64,000 nt of DNA from Dendrophyllia cribrosa (GCA_024195265.1 JAJLRJ010000009.1:27286597-27350596), one strand, 5' to 3'. Positions 1 through 11,101 are shown, counted from the first letter of the stretch. Notes: generated from the sequence alone by a model not told the origin. Made by a program: numbers and translations.

Positions 1-388
1 CGACGCGAAAACTGTCAGGGAAAACCCAAATGACGCATTGCGCATGTTTAGCGGGAAATATCTAGACGTTCTCTTCCCGGGCCCGACGTCAGATAGCAAG
101 GTTTGCCGTCGTGTGAAAACGTGAGATATATTCCTCATTTTTCTTTGGTTTTATCCAGTCTTTTTTGGTATAATACGCTTAATGTTGTTTAAGAAGACTA
201 TACAGATATAGGAAACGATATTTATTGCTTCATTTAGGTCAATTTGGTGCTTCTGTACGCTCTTTGAGAAATAGGTGGTAATTCACTACAACTTGTAAAC
301 TTAGAACTACGTTTCTTTGCTCAAATTTATTAAAATTAACGCAGTGGCTATTCGTACGGCACCCGTACGCGGACTTCGATTTGCTATT
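1..388. other. no gene seen; left edge
   Basis: No convincing coding exon, RNA gene or repeat border is visible here. The stretch contains scattered CGTACGG-type words that belong to the fold-back repeat immediately to the right, and a GACGTC near its left end that could be a chance CRE-like site. Confidence 0.4.
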
Positions 389-1308
389 CGTACGGGAGTC
401 CAAAGCTTTCGACAATTTTCGAGGTTATTCTTCACCTTTGGTGGTCCACAATATTAAATGTTCGTTTAGTTTTACGAAGCGCTTCTGGTAAGCGATGTTG
501 ATTTGGCTCAGACTAATTTTCGAGCGAGCGACTCATTTCGTGACACTTAAGAAATTTTTCGCGTCAAAGAATACTCCCGTACGGCCAACTTCGATTTGCT
601 ATTCGTACGGAAGTCTAAAACTTTCGACAATTTTCGATGTTATTCTTCACTTTTGCCGATCCATAATATTGTACGTTTGTTTATATTCACGAAGCGCTTC
701 TTGTGAGCGATGTTTATTCAGCCACGCGAAGGAATCTCGTTTATGTGACATCGCCATGTACTCCCGTACGCTATAAACTTGTTATTGTTATTCATACGGG
801 AATCTTGTAATTGGTTTTTTGTTTCCAACGCTTTTTCCATTGAGACTACCTTTCCTTGCTCACAAGTTGTTTAGTTAACAGAGAAGAACTGGTATGTATC
901 AGTATGTCCAGATATATTATAACAATTTGAATTAATTTTTTGACACTTAACTTGTTAGATGCCCCAGACACTCAAATTATTGATAATGAAACATATAATA
1001 ATAAAAAGAATCACTCACGTACGGCAAAAGGTGATCTTCATTGTGGATCAACAAAAGTGTAGAATAACATCGAAAATTGTCGAAAGTTTTCGGACTCACG
1101 TACGAATAGCAAATCGAAGTTGGCCGTACGGGAGTATTCTTTGAGGTTAAGTGTCACGAAATGAGTCGTTCGCTCGCAAATTAGTCTGAGCCAAATCAAC
1201 ATCGCTTACCAGAAGCGCTTCGTAAAACTAAACGAGCATTTAATATTGTGGATCAACAAAAGTGAAGAATAACATCGAAAATTGTCGAAAGTTTTGGCCT
1301 CCCGTACG
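389..1308. repeat. fold-back element with ~270-bp inverted arms
   Basis: The arm at about 389-664 reappears as its reverse complement at about 1037-1308. It carries recurring CGTACGGGAG ends and the shared segments for the TTCGACAATTTTCG and GAAGCGCTTCTGGTAAGCG words. Within each arm the CCCGTACGG / ATTCGTACGG motif recurs every 180-240 bases. Small reading frames on both strands here end in the same peptide because they read the two arms, so they are not genes. The spacer (665-1036) shows no coding signal. This is best read as a non-autonomous fold-back or MITE-like element; no target-site duplication was identified. Confidence 0.7.
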
Positions 1309-1660
1309 AATCGTCCTCAAGAACATCGAAGTCAAAACAGTCGTAAGAATCGTACGGCAGGTCAAGTTTATTGGACGTGTTCAAATCGTACAAGAGCGTA
1401 TACTGCCCGTCGTTGATTATTTTCTTGACACGGCTTATGAGAAGCATTTCCCTAACCTCATTTCGGAAAAGAGCCGCCTCTACCGAGCTGCACATTTGGC
1501 AAACGTTGCGGTTCTGTAGCTGGTTTATTTGTAACTTCGCGCCAAGACCGCGTTCTCTGCCCAGTCTTTTCTCGGTTTCGACGTCGCCGTTGCCGTTCCG
1601 GTTCCCGGTGCTTAAAGTCCCTATTGAAAAAGTCAATTCTTGGTTTTCACGTGACGTCAT
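1253..1660 (-). CDS. hypothetical ORF, unrecognised
   Basis: A 135-codon frame starts at 1660. Its last ~18 codons lie inside the fold-back arm, so only about 1310-1660 could be genuine. The predicted product is hydrophilic, with an acidic stretch (DCFDFDVLEDD) and no recognised domain, signal peptide or membrane segment. A CACGTGACGTCAT sequence lies just upstream on the same strand (about 1649-1661) and resembles an E-box/CRE promoter word. It may be a first exon, a domesticated fragment or chance. No function is claimed. Confidence 0.2.
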   Translation of the reverse strand: MTSRENQELTFSIGTLSTGNRNGNGDVETEKRLGRERGLGAKLQINQLQNRNVCQMCSSVEAALFRNEVREMLLISRVKKIINDGQYTLLYDLNTSNKLDLPYDSYDCFDFDVLEDDSYGRPKLSTIFDVILHFC

Positions 1661-2192
1661 AAAAATTCAAAAATCTAAAGTATACGTCCTACAAAGCTGT
1701 TTCTAACATGGTATGTGGATACCAGTGTTTAATCTTTCACAAAAAGTTTCAGGTTTTAACGATGTTTTGCTTCCTATTTATAAAGGTTTTAAATGTGTCA
1801 CGCAATTCGTCACGTTATTTCAGATAAGCCGTGAAAATAAACAAAATTGAACCAGTTGAAAGTTATTTTTGAATTATAGATGCTTATAAGTCGATTTAAT
1901 GGCACTTATAGTGAATACAATATTTTGTGATTTGATTTTTGGTGTTATTAAGACTTTGAATTTTTGTTCGCCATGTTGGTGGACATGTCCCTACCACCAA
2001 GATGGCCGCACCATACATTTATCACTAAAAATGTCTAATACTCGTTCACCTATAACTCTTGAACGAAATGCTTTTGCGCTTCAAAATTTGGCCCAGATGT
2101 GTAGTTTTAAACTCTCTACAACTCCATAAACATTTTGGAATCGAAATCTGTTGCTTAATGCTTCTGAATTATGATATGACGTAAGTGAAAAC
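1661..2192. other. no gene seen
   Basis: A/T-rich sequence without a supported exon. It includes CCATGTTGGTGG and CAAGATGGCCGC (about 1971-2007), words that recur in cnidarian non-coding repeats (compare 59.5 kb), but no repeat border can be set. Confidence 0.35.
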
Positions 2193-2240
2193 CATGAATA
2201 CTGTTTGGCTTGACTTTGCTAGATATCAACCTATAAGAGA
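2193..2240 (+). repeat. inverted copy of the polymerase-proximal segment
   Basis: This ~45-bp sequence (containing CTGTTTGGCTTGACTTTGC) matches the reverse complement of 6475-6520. The right copy lies inside the upstream part of the broken polymerase gene and this one is isolated. The pair may be remnants of terminal repeats, or the scar of a fold-back rearrangement that duplicated a piece of the element in inverted orientation. No target duplication is visible outside either copy. Confidence 0.6.
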
Positions 2241-2257
2241 TGGAACCTACTTACCTC

Positions 2258-2615
2258 TCAAGGCAACGATTTCTTGGATCTCTTCTGGTTAAAGCTCATT
2301 TGCTTTGGGCATTTTCTATATATATATATATTTTTTGACGAAAAATCCAAACCAATCCACTCCACTGCTCGGTTTGAATGCACCTGCTGTCTTTGCGGGA
2401 TCTTGGCCAGATTGTTTTCAGGATATTGGCCAAGATCCTGTCCAAGATCCTGGCCAATATCCTGTAAAGAATCTGCCCAAGATCCTACAAAGACAGCAGG
2501 TGCATCCTACAAAGACAGCAGGTGCGTCCCAAACCGAGCAGTGGAAATGAAATTAAATGCCCAAAGCAAAAGAGCTTTCGCCAATGAGATCCAAGAAATC
2601 GTTTCCTTGCGTGGC
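2258..2615. repeat. palindromic hairpin segment
   Basis: Left arm 2258-2400 and right arm about 2440-2615 are inverted copies, interrupted by small indels. Shared segments include the GGTTTGAATGCACC / CAAACCGAGCAGTGG ends, CACCTGCTGTCTTTG, and TTGCTTTGGGCATTT. Near the axis the word AAGATCCTG recurs several times. The right arm contains the presumed start codon of the next ORF (ATG at 2547), so the first ~20 codons of that gene are duplicated in reverse orientation. Confidence 0.75.
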
Positions 2616-3248
2616 AAAGAGTCTGCTGTTTCTATAAGAAAAACATTTGGTATTGGCACAACACGGCTATACAAACTCTGGAAGGAATCTGCCAAAGAAA
2701 ACGTTGTGGAGGAGTCCATCGCGGATACAGAGAACCATGCCACAGAGTCCACAGAGACCCCATCCTCCTTGCGAATCCTTGTATCTTTGGTGGAAAACTT
2801 GCAAGAAAAAATGGATGTTCTGCTAGAAGGACAAGAAAGCCATTTTAAGGATGTGGAAGACATTGACGATATGCTCCAGAACTTGGGGGAAAACGTCAAC
2901 GACACAAAGGGAATTCTAGACAACATTGAAAATAGCAGCAACGCTTTTGTGCAAAAAACCGACAAAATTGTTTCCGCTGCAAATGCCGCAAAGTCTGCTG
3001 CCAGCAGAATTCTGGAACTTCTCACCATCTTTGGTGAAATGTCGGCCGTTGGCTTATTTGTTCTCTGTATTGCACAAAATGCAAAAACACGGGAGGCCTT
3101 TGTCCGCTTGTTGGCAAAAAAAAGAAGGAGAAGGAGAAAAAGAAGAAGTAGAAAAAGAAGGAGAAGTGGAAAGGGAACTGGAAAGGGAAGCGAAGAAGAG
3201 CGAAAATACACGAATACGCCCAATGGACTAGATACTCTTGCTGGTTGA
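2547..3248 (+). CDS. element-encoded basic-tailed protein, function unknown
   Basis: The frame is open from 2274, but upstream codons lie in a palindrome; ATG 2547 gives a more protein-like start. The ~233-residue product has three parts. Residues 1-60 resemble a small helical DNA-binding head (ALKRAFANEIQEI-like helix, then IRKTFGIGTTRLYKLW, suggestive of a helix-turn-helix). A long acidic, heptad-like coiled coil follows at about 70-150. Then come a hydrophobic patch (AVGLFVLCIA) and a very basic tail of Lys/Arg runs. It converges tail-to-tail with the broken type-B polymerase and its 3' end overlaps the polymerase C-terminal region, so it is probably part of the same element. The family is not recognised; a DNA-binding or packaging role is only a guess. 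Confidence 0.45.
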   Translation: MKLNAQSKRAFANEIQEIVSLRGKESAVSIRKTFGIGTTRLYKLWKESAKENVVEESIADTENHATESTETPSSLRILVSLVENLQEKMDVLLEGQESHFKDVEDIDDMLQNLGENVNDTKGILDNIENSSNAFVQKTDKIVSAANAAKSAASRILELLTIFGEMSAVGLFVLCIAQNAKTREAFVRLLAKKRRRRRKRRSRKRRRSGKGTGKGSEEERKYTNTPNGLDTLAG

Positions 3249-6200
3249 TATCTTTAAGACCGTATGCTAGTGTGTGTATGCCATCCTCCTTGATCCAACG
3301 TTTTAAATCAAAAGGAGAGAGCGAAATCTTATTTACATGCAGGTCATAGATCTTATGACACTCACTGCGCAGCATGTTCATGCCGTGCCCCAAGGTTACC
3401 TCATCAAAGAGAGCTGTCTTGTAGTTGTGGTGTCTCATCTCCTTGCTTGTAACCACTTTTGTTGTGCCCTTGGCTTTTATGATGTTTTATGCGTCGCCTA
3501 GCATGATTGAGTACATCTTAGAACGTAGGCAAACTACCTCTGAGATTGGAGTTCCCGCAAACTCATCCTTCATCTTTCCGATGACCTTCTTATTTTCTTG
3601 GCTGTGAAGAAAGTGGTCTTTCGGGAAATCGCTTGCATCAAAGTAGTCATGCAGGCGACTTTTCATGTCTCTGTAAACATCTTCTGTTTTGATCTCAAGA
3701 AGCAGGCTGTCTGTGTCTGTGTAAAGTCGATCACAACGCAAACCGTACTTTAGCTTGAGGTAATTGTAGTAGAAGTTGTACATCAGGATTTTGCTGAAAT
3801 CCAGTATGCACATACCAGTATAGACTGGGCGTTTAAGGAAGATTTTATCCTTGTGCATCTGAAATGCAGCAAGGTTTTCATCAAAGACTGTAGCTCTGGC
3901 ATAGAAAGGGCTTGAGATAAGCTTTCTTATCTTGTTTTCCTCATCGGAACGAACCAACCTCACGTCTGTGCTGTTTCTGAGGTTCTCCATGGTCTTGCCG
4001 AAGACTGAGTTGTTCATCAGCTTGAAGAGGTTCTTCTCAAAGTCTGATGTGGCCTTAGTCCTTAGCTGAGTGTTCAGTCTGATGTATGACTCCATCCAAG
4101 CCTTCTGTTCAAACCTTAGGATCTTGTGAACCTTTTTTAGCTTCATTCCTAACTCACGGTATTGCTGCAGATTCCTGTAGTGCAGGACGTATCTGGTTTT
4201 GTCCTTGAGTGTTAGGAGAAGCTTCTCAGTCTGACCCTCTACAATGCCCTTTGGTAGTCGGACATCCACGCCTTTTCTACTCTTTGTTTTTGTGGTGCAA
4301 GAGGGAAGGCGTTGTGCTCATCGTACAAGTCCTCCGGATACTCAAGATCAAGCTCGAAGATATAGCCCCACTTTCTGGTTGGGGATCACTTCCTGATTTG
4401 GTGTTCTGTTGGTATCTTTCTACACCAAGCAAAACTGCCAACTAGTAGATGCTGACTCATAGCCCAACCGTAGAGGTTGTTTGCATCAAGATACATGATG
4501 TAGCTTGTTTCCTGGTCTGGGTTGTAGTCTTCAAGATAGGGGTTGTTCGCCTTGCAGTAGCGCCTGCTCTCCATAGAAATACCACCACCCATTCCCTTTT
4601 CGACGAAAAGGTGCATGTTATAATTTTTTCTGTGAAGAGCTCCAGATTGATGCCTGTGTATTTCAGGAGAGCATCCCAGCTCAGACCAGGGCTTATGTAG
4701 TAATGTGCTGGATCGAGGTTGTAGTGCTTCATGCAGGTTGTTCTGAAGTTCTCAAAAACATCCGCCAGAAGCATCACGTCCGTCTTGAGGTACAAGTCGT
4801 GATAGTCTCCGAGATTCTTATATCCAAAAGCCTTCCACACTGCCTGTGCATGCTCATAATCCTCATCACTGATGTGTTCCATTTTGAGCTTTCTTAGAAC
4901 TCATCTTTTTCTGGCAATGCCTCCTCAGTGAATCGTTCCCAAGAGTCCATGTACTCATATGGGTAGATTCCCTTCTGTAGTAGGAGTTTTAGTTTGTTTA
5001 GATCCTTTTCATACTTTCTAGTTATGGAAAAGGAGTCTGGGCTATTTGATTTGACTAGGTTATCTAGACTTGATAGCAAGAACTGACAGCTGTCGATGAA
5101 CCCCAGTTTGCCAAGGGAGAATGAGACGTACTTCTCTATTGTGGTTAACGTTGGTATGCACTTCAGTTCTGCTTGGACATTGGCTTTATCACTCATCAGG
5201 AGATGAGCGTCGTAGCCTTTCAGGTTGTGGAAAACAATTGGGATTACCACTGTTTCATGGTTGATCGTGAAGTAGTTCAGATTGCAAGCCCTATGTGCGG
5301 CATCTCGATATTTGCCTGTTATGTGGCAGTGGTTTTCGACAGAGTCCCTTATAAGCTTTCTAACTGTAGGCTGACCGCAGAAGAGGCAATCATCCTGCTT
5401 AGGATTATATCTCTCTTTTTGCTTCCTTTGGTTCCTTAGGCCGACAAAGGGAAACCCTTCTAATTCGCCTGTTTCCTCGTCTTGAACGTACGTCTCGAAA
5501 GGCGTTAGAGTAACACTTGTTGGTTTTCCAGTGAACCAGACCTGCGTATTTTCCAGTTAGTTTGGATCGTAAACTTCAACGGATTCCTTGACGTTTTATT
5601 TATACAGGCTTTCGTGGCAGATGATGCACTCAGAAGCAATGTTGTAGTTTGCCCAGTCTTCCCTTGTCATGGTAAGAGGCTTTTTCAACCTTAGATTATT
5701 TCTGATGATCATCTCCGCTTGTTGGATGTTATGCAGGAACGCTTTGACTGCGTCCGGACCTCTGTAGTAGAAAGGGCCACGTGATTTGCCATCTGAACGG
5801 ACAACCGTGAAGCCAAATCCACAGGGCGTGTGGGCGTCTGTCTTGGTTGTGCTACTTTCTGTTGGGTCTGCGGGATCGTGGTCTATTTTTGTTACGACGC
5901 TTTCAAAGTCTGCGTAGATGATGTAGGGTACTTTCATTTGGTTCTGATAGTTCTCAAAACGCAGGATGTTGTCACCCTCCTTCGGCATCTCAATTCGTGT
6001 TGACCAACCTTTGATACCTTTGCAGTAGACCGTGTGATCGTCGAGGACATGCTGCGATAAAAACCTTGAATGCATCTTTCGCAGGAATCTTTCTGTCTGC
6101 ATCGTACTTGCTGTGAAGAAGTCTGCTGAGGCTTTTTATGTAGCAAGTGTTTGTTGTTTTCTTTGGCTATCAACATAAGGTTTATTCGTTTTGTTATGAT

Positions 6201-6320
6201 CTTCTACTTCACTAACTCTATAGATGATAACGCTATTGTTTTTCCACCCAAAGATGTTTAAGGCTAGGTTGCCCTGCCTTTCAACTCTTGAGAGCTGATT
6301 TAAGGGTGTGGGAAATACAT
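3240..6320 (-). pseudogene. type-B DNA polymerase of a Polinton/adintovirus-like element, broken
   Basis: Polymerase family B motifs are all visible in order on the minus strand but in several frames. A zinc-binding N-terminal stretch lies at 6100-6200 (CERC then H...C). Exo I YADFES is near 5900. An HCH-containing zinc-ribbon (recombination endonuclease VII-like) is near 5300. Exo II FHNLKGYD is near 5220, Exo III YLKTDVMLLADVF near 4790, and the polymerase A motif LDANNLYGWAM near 4480. Motif B (NSVFGKTMEN) is near 4000, motif C YTDTDS near 3710, and a KRWILEDGxHTLAYG-like C-terminus near 3280. Frame changes or stops occur near 6100, 5593, 4890, 4520, 4300-4380 and 3470, so the gene is dead. 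This polymerase family replicates protein-primed, self-synthesising DNA elements. No integrase, protease or capsid gene is visible nearby, so only part of the element remains. Confidence 0.85.
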
Positions 6321-6474
6321 CCCAGTGAAATCTAAGCGATCGTCTGTTGGGTACTTGCTTGGTCTGTCTCGGCGCACTCCATCAGGAACAGGAAACAGCG
6401 CAGCACGTAGTGCCCAAAGCAAGCATTGATCGTCTCTATTTATTATGTTTATGATAGCATGCTTATCTTTTATC

Positions 6475-6520
6475 CTCCGATAGGTTGGTATCTAGCAAAG
6501 TCAAGCCAAACAGTATTGAC
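6475..6520 (-). repeat. right partner of the inverted pair with 2193-2240
   Basis: Reverse complement of 2193-2240 with a few substitutions. It lies within the degenerate polymerase-proximal coding region, where the minus strand can still be read as protein, which argues that this is the parent copy. Confidence 0.6.
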
Positions 6521-6697
6521 TTTTTCAATGGCCCAACCTGATCCCATGAATACCCACCTTGCTACTTGTTCAATTATGGAGTTTATAACACCGTCCGTTT
6601 AAGAATGTTCGGCAACTTCAGATTGGCTGAAGTGTGTTTAATACTATTAATGGATCTGGCAGCCTGACGTAGTAGTTTACTGTTTCTATACCCTCTA

Positions 6698-6916
6698 CTA
6701 CTGCCTTTGCCAAGCGAGTTTCAAGGTGAAATTCACTTTAACAGGACCCAGTTCCGCAACCTCTACCTCAATCACCTGAACGATTGTAGGCTTGTTCTCT
6801 TGATGGAACAATGTGAGGACTTTTGTGGGATGGTCTTCGGGGACGACCATCTTATAGCTGTGAAGCCAATCTTGAAATGCTTGATTTCTCAGACGAAACC
6901 CTAGTGCGGCATTCAT
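6698..6916 (-). pseudogene. N-terminal fragment of the polymerase polyprotein or an adjacent element ORF
   Basis: A 72-codon open frame starting at 6916. It begins with a GFRLRNQAFQDWLHSY-type helix and ends in a VKVNFTLKLAW strand. From memory of the family, this combination (loops, then a 'GxVKVxFxL' beta strand) precedes the exonuclease domain in metazoan Polinton-like polymerase genes, so this is probably the start of the same broken gene. Downstream to 6320 the reading continues only with stops and shifts. The assignment to the polymerase is inference; what is seen is an open, protein-like frame in the right place and orientation. Confidence 0.45.
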
Positions 6917-6930
6917 AGCGCAAATATACT

Positions 6931-6933
<3 letters not shown>

Positions 6934-6967
<34 letters not shown>
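6934..6967. repeat. AT dinucleotide run
   Basis: A pure AT dinucleotide tract at the left boundary of the Penelope-like element that continues to 7175 and resumes at 14319. Confidence 0.95.
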
Positions 6968-6970
<3 letters not shown>

Positions 6971-7175
6971 TTGTGACAGGTCTCTCAAACAATGCTGTAT
7001 GCCTTGTCGAAGACAGAGGATCACTCTAGTAAAGTGCGATCTTGTAGCTTGAAAAGGTTAATGTAGAATGATGAGTTGTAATTATCAAGCTTCCAACTCC
7101 ATATCTTGACTTGATTGTGCTTTATTGACCCTACGTTTCGGCCATCACGGCCTTCTTCAGAGGAGTTACAACTAT
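6968..7175 (-). mobile_element. Penelope-like element 1, left terminal piece
   Basis: This piece is nearly identical to 36599-36803, which lies in the same position of the longer copy at 36.6-41.5 kb. It runs from GTGTTGTGACAGG to GGAGTTACAACTAT and is then cut by the BEL element. The rest resumes at 14319 (ACTATGGTAAGG). It carries a hammerhead core on the minus strand (7128-7163). Its left edge abuts an AT dinucleotide run. Confidence 0.85.
7128..7163 (-). ncRNA. hammerhead ribozyme motif (Penelope arm)
   Basis: On the minus strand the order is CTGAAGA, a stem II of GGCC/GGCC (GTGAT loop), GAAA, then the palindromic ACGT and an A before GGG. This matches the minimal hammerheads described in Penelope-like elements. 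Helix I is weaker than in the sister copies because CCC is changed to CTC next to the core. Confidence 0.6.
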
Positions 7176-7466
7176 TGTAAGGTACAAAACCCTCGGCAAT
7201 CACTGTAGTTTACAGATCCGTTTATTTTCCAGCTCCAAGACTTAGGCCAGTCGAGATACAACAATCAATCAGTTCTTAACAGGTCCAGGTCCAGAAGATG
7301 AAACAAGAACAATCAACAATCGATCAAATCGAATCGTAACTTCGAGTGAAAAGCCGTGAACGCGAACGCTACGCTAAACAAAAAACATCGCGGCTATTAC
7401 AAAGGTACAAGAAGTCACGTGATTCAAAATGGCGGGAAAACAAACACAGGGAACCCAGCCGCAACA
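7176..7466 (-). repeat. BEL 3' LTR
   Basis: A 291-bp repeat, identical to 14028-14318 apart from one A/T difference in the GATGAAACAAG / GATGAATCAAG segment. It has TG...CA ends, with the target duplication ACTAT directly to its left. Confidence 0.95.
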
Positions 7467-7624
7467 CCCCACCCCATGCGCAACTTAGTGAAGCATTACA
7501 ACAGTGACTAGGCATGGGTTCCTGTACAACTTGGTTAAGCAATTAAGTGTCAATATCAATGTCAATAGTGTTCACAGAATGTCTCAATCACAACAGAGGT
7601 TTCCTGCCTCCTCCAAGAGGCTAA

Positions 7625-9661
7625 CTACGTGGTTGGTCCGGTCTTCACTTTGACAGTCCGCACAAGTCCGTCTCGTCCAGGAATTGCCTTGATTACTCGG
7701 CCCAAGCGCCACCGTCCTCTGGGCACACTTTCATCCACAAGGAGTACAAGGTCTCCGGCTTCTGCATTTCGACGGGGTCTGAGCCATTTCTGTCTCTCCT
7801 GTAAGGCTGGGACATACTCTTTAAGCCACCGCTTCCAGAAATGATCTGCCAAAATCTGGGTTTGCCTCCACTTCCCTTTAAACATGTCTTCCTTCACGAA
7901 CGATCCAGGCGGCAGGGTGTGGACCATTCTCTGCAGCAACAAATGATTAGGTGTCAACGGTTCCCAATCATCAGGGTCATCGGAAGCAGCACAAAGTGGT
8001 CTGGAGTTTAGGATCGCCTCTACTTCAGTGAAGACGGTCGCTACGACTTCCTCCTCAACTAGGCTTTCCCGGAGTATCGCCTTCAAAGCTGCACGGACAC
8101 TGCGTATTAGTCTCTCCCAGACTCCACTAGCATGCGATGCTTTCGGCGGTTGGAAAACCCACTGGCATCCCTTCTGCAGGAGTTCATCCTGAATTTGCTT
8201 CTGGTTCCAGCCCTCAATGGCCTCTCTAATCTCTCTCTCAGCGCCGACAAAGTTCGTTCCGTTGTCAGAGTAGATGGACTTGGGTGGGCCTCCTCGGTTC
8301 ATAAACCTTCTCAGAACATTAATGAAGCAATCAGATTCCAGAGAACTTGCCAACTCCAGATGAACTGCTCTAGAGTTCATGCAGGTAAATATTGCACCCC
8401 ATCTCTTGACAACGGCTCTTCCCCTTTTGACGTTTAAAGGGCCGAAGTAGTCGACTCCGGTGTGAGTGAAACACGGCTCATAGGCTGTGGTCCGGAACGC
8501 TGGTAAGGTAGCCATCATTTGCTCCATGTTGGCTGCTCTCTGCTTCTTGCATGTAAGACATGATCGCACTGCTTTGCGTACTGCCGATCTTCCTTTCGGA
8601 ATCCAAAATTGCTCCCTCAGTTGTGCCAGTATGTGGTTCTGACCAGCATGCGCCAGTTTCTGGTGAAAGGCTACAATCAGCAGCTGAGTGACATGATGTT
8701 TCGGTGGGACGATCATTGGGAACTTGGCTCCAAATGCAACCGGGGCTTCAGAAATGCGACCTCCGACTCTCATCACTCCATCAATCAACACTGGTCGGAG
8801 CTTGGCAATCTTGCTCGAGCGTTTGACGTTCCCTTGAATCTCCAAATCTTTGATCTCTTTGGCATACACTTCTCTTTGCACCAGTTTCACTATGGCGATA
8901 GTCGCCTTCTCCAAATTTGCTGTCGTTAGGTACTTGTGGCTGTTGTCGCTGACTGTGTCCTTATTTTTACGATTCTGCAGGTACACTTTAAATTTCAACA
9001 GCCAGGCTATCTTTCTCTGTAGCACGGTCCAGGATGAGTACTTCTCGAGTAATTCATGCAACTTGTCTGGCACGTTCAATGTGAATATAGCCTTTTCATT
9101 CTTCACTTCCAAGTCCTCTTCTGGCAGTGCGGCAATTTGAACATGTGGCCAGTCTTCCTCGGGCTTTGACAGAAAGGCTGGGCCCTTGAACCATCTTTCA
9201 CTGTGTAGGAGCTGGTTCACTGAAAGTTCACGCGATGCATCATCGGCTGGGTTGAGGGTCCCTGGACAGTGTCTCCACTGGCTTGGCTTGGACACTTCTC
9301 GAATCTCAGACACCCGATTTGCAACGTAAGTCTTGAATCTGCGCGACTCGTTGTTGATGTACTGCACAGTTATCTTGGAATCTGTCCAGAAGAATGTTGA
9401 GGAAATTGTCAGGTCGATCTCCTTGAGGATCATGCGATGCACTCGCACTGCAATAGTAGCAGCTTGCAACTCAAGTCTTGGCACAGAGACATGCTGGAGA
9501 GGAGCGGTGCGGCTCTTGGCCATGACGAATGAACAATCTACAGTTCCATCCTTTGCTTCCTTCCTCAAATATGAGACACATCCGTAACCAAATTCTGATG
9601 CATCACTGAAGTGGTGAAGTTGAAATGTTGCATCAGTGCAACAGCCGCCTGGAAAATAACA
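7625..9661 (-). pseudogene. BEL pol, C-terminal part: RNase H, integrase, DUF5641-like
   Basis: This part follows the in-frame TGA at 9662-9664. The region begins with the RNase H stretch (SDASEFGYG, then TDSKITVQYI near 9385). The integrase zinc-binding HH-CC motif is near 8690-8560 (HQKLAH ... CLTCKK). The integrase core has its three acidic residues at VDYFGP (~8445), YSDNGTNF (~8265) and WERLIRS (~8115). A C-terminal domain typical of Pao/BEL integrases ends near 7625. The sequence itself is open for 647 codons from 9568, so it is intact apart from separation from its upstream part. The encoded activities would degrade the RNA template and insert the cDNA. Confidence 0.9.
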
Positions 9662-11101
9662 TCAAGGGATGCTAACATCGTTGAGGAGTGCCAAATCTTC
9701 CTTCCATTTCTTCCAGCCATTCAGCAGGTCTTCAGGCAATGTCTCATCCCAATGAAGCTTTAATTGCCATGTCTTCTGCATGACTCTCTTTGCTGGCAGC
9801 AGGACTGGACTAACCATTCCGAGTGGATCAAATGTGGACCTTATCGTTGACAAACATCCCCGTCTCGTATTGTCGTCAAACTGTTTCGGTGTAAGCGATA
9901 CCTTCACTCCAAAGGTGTCCGTTTCAATGTCCCACTGCACTCCAAGCGCTCTCTCAATGGGAAGTTTATCCAAGTCAAGGTTCTTGATTGTTCTTTCTTC
10001 CGCTGGGATGGCAGCCAGCACTTTCTTGTCGTTAGAAACAAACTTGGTAAGACGAAAGTTCCCTTTGCGCAATAACTGAACTAAATATAACGCTGCCTTA
10101 ATTGCCCGTTCGGTAGCAGGCACTGAGAACAGACAATCGTCCACATAAAAATTCTTGCGAATGATTTCTCTCACTTGTTCCTCACAGACATTGTCATTGT
10201 CAGTTGCGCCATTGTCAGTTACTGTTCGCTTCAAAGCATAGGCGGCAATACAAGGTGAATCCGCCTTTCCGAACAAGTGAACGGTCATCTTGTGATCACT
10301 TGGTGGTTCATTCATGCCTTCACTCCACCACAGGAACCGGAGCGCGTCCGTGTCCTCCTCCAAGAAAGCTACTCTATGGAACATACTCTCAATATCAGAA
10401 GCCACTGCTACTTCATCCTTTCTGAACCGGAACAGTACTCCAACGAGTGAGTTGTTGAGTTGCGGTCCCTGCAACAGTTCCTTATTAAGTGACGTTCCAC
10501 CATATTCTGCAGCAGCATCATAAACAACTCTAACTTTAGATTTGTTCGGATTGACTACTCCGTGATGTGGAAGATACCACGTGTGGTTAGATGTACGAGC
10601 TGCTTCTTCTTCAGACAATTTGAGAGCATATCCCTTGTCGATGTAGTCATTCATCACTGCCTTGTACTGTTCAGCAAATGCAGGGTCACGTTGGAACCGC
10701 TTCTTGAGTTGCTGCAATCTTTTCTCAGCTTGTGTCCGATTGTTTGGAAGCACAGGGTCTTCATTTCGCCACAACAGGCCAACTTCGTATCTTCCATTCT
10801 TTAGTTTGGTCGTACCTTCCAAGATTTCTAGTGCTCTTTCATCTTCAACACTGTTAGAGCTGCCACCTGTATTGCCAAACCCATATGACTCGGAAGCCCA
10901 GAACTTCTCGACTTGCTGGTGTAGTTCCAGGGACGACTTGTCTTCGGCCCAATCAAATTCGAAGACGGAAAGAGCGACTGGTTTGCTGTCATCCTCCGTC
11001 ATGTTTGTTGGCCCGGCTACATACCAACCAAATGGGCTCTTCATTGCATACGGCTGATTCTGCGGATTGTCCCCCCAACGATAGTCCAGCACTATGTGCG
11101 C
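9662..11101 (-). pseudogene. BEL pol, reverse transcriptase part
   Basis: This part lies in the same frame as the flanking parts, between a TAG (11102-11104) and a TGA (9662-9664). It contains the conserved PYAMKSPFGW stretch, the palm motifs around FRKDEVAVASDIESMFHRV, and the catalytic YVDD near 10140-10150 (NFYVDDCLFS). The length and order match Pao/BEL reverse transcriptases. The TGA follows IP and precedes CYFPG; it is consistent with a C-to-T change at a CpG. There is no ATG at the start, so in an active element this would be translated as part of the Gag-Pol polyprotein. Confidence 0.9.

Noticed and set aside
1261..1706. Plus-strand ORFs of 85 and 111 codons
   Set aside because: They run into the fold-back arm and have no protein-like features; they are shadows of the minus-strand frame or of the repeat.
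2507..3223. Minus-strand ORF of 238 codons opposite the basic-tailed gene
   Set aside because: Its composition (long Leu/Phe runs) is the antisense of the Lys/Arg tail. The plus-strand reading is more protein-like.
2193..6520. Terminal inverted repeats of a complete Polinton
   Set aside because: The matching pair is only ~45 bp, has no duplication outside it, and the right copy is internal to coding sequence, so it does not mark element ends.
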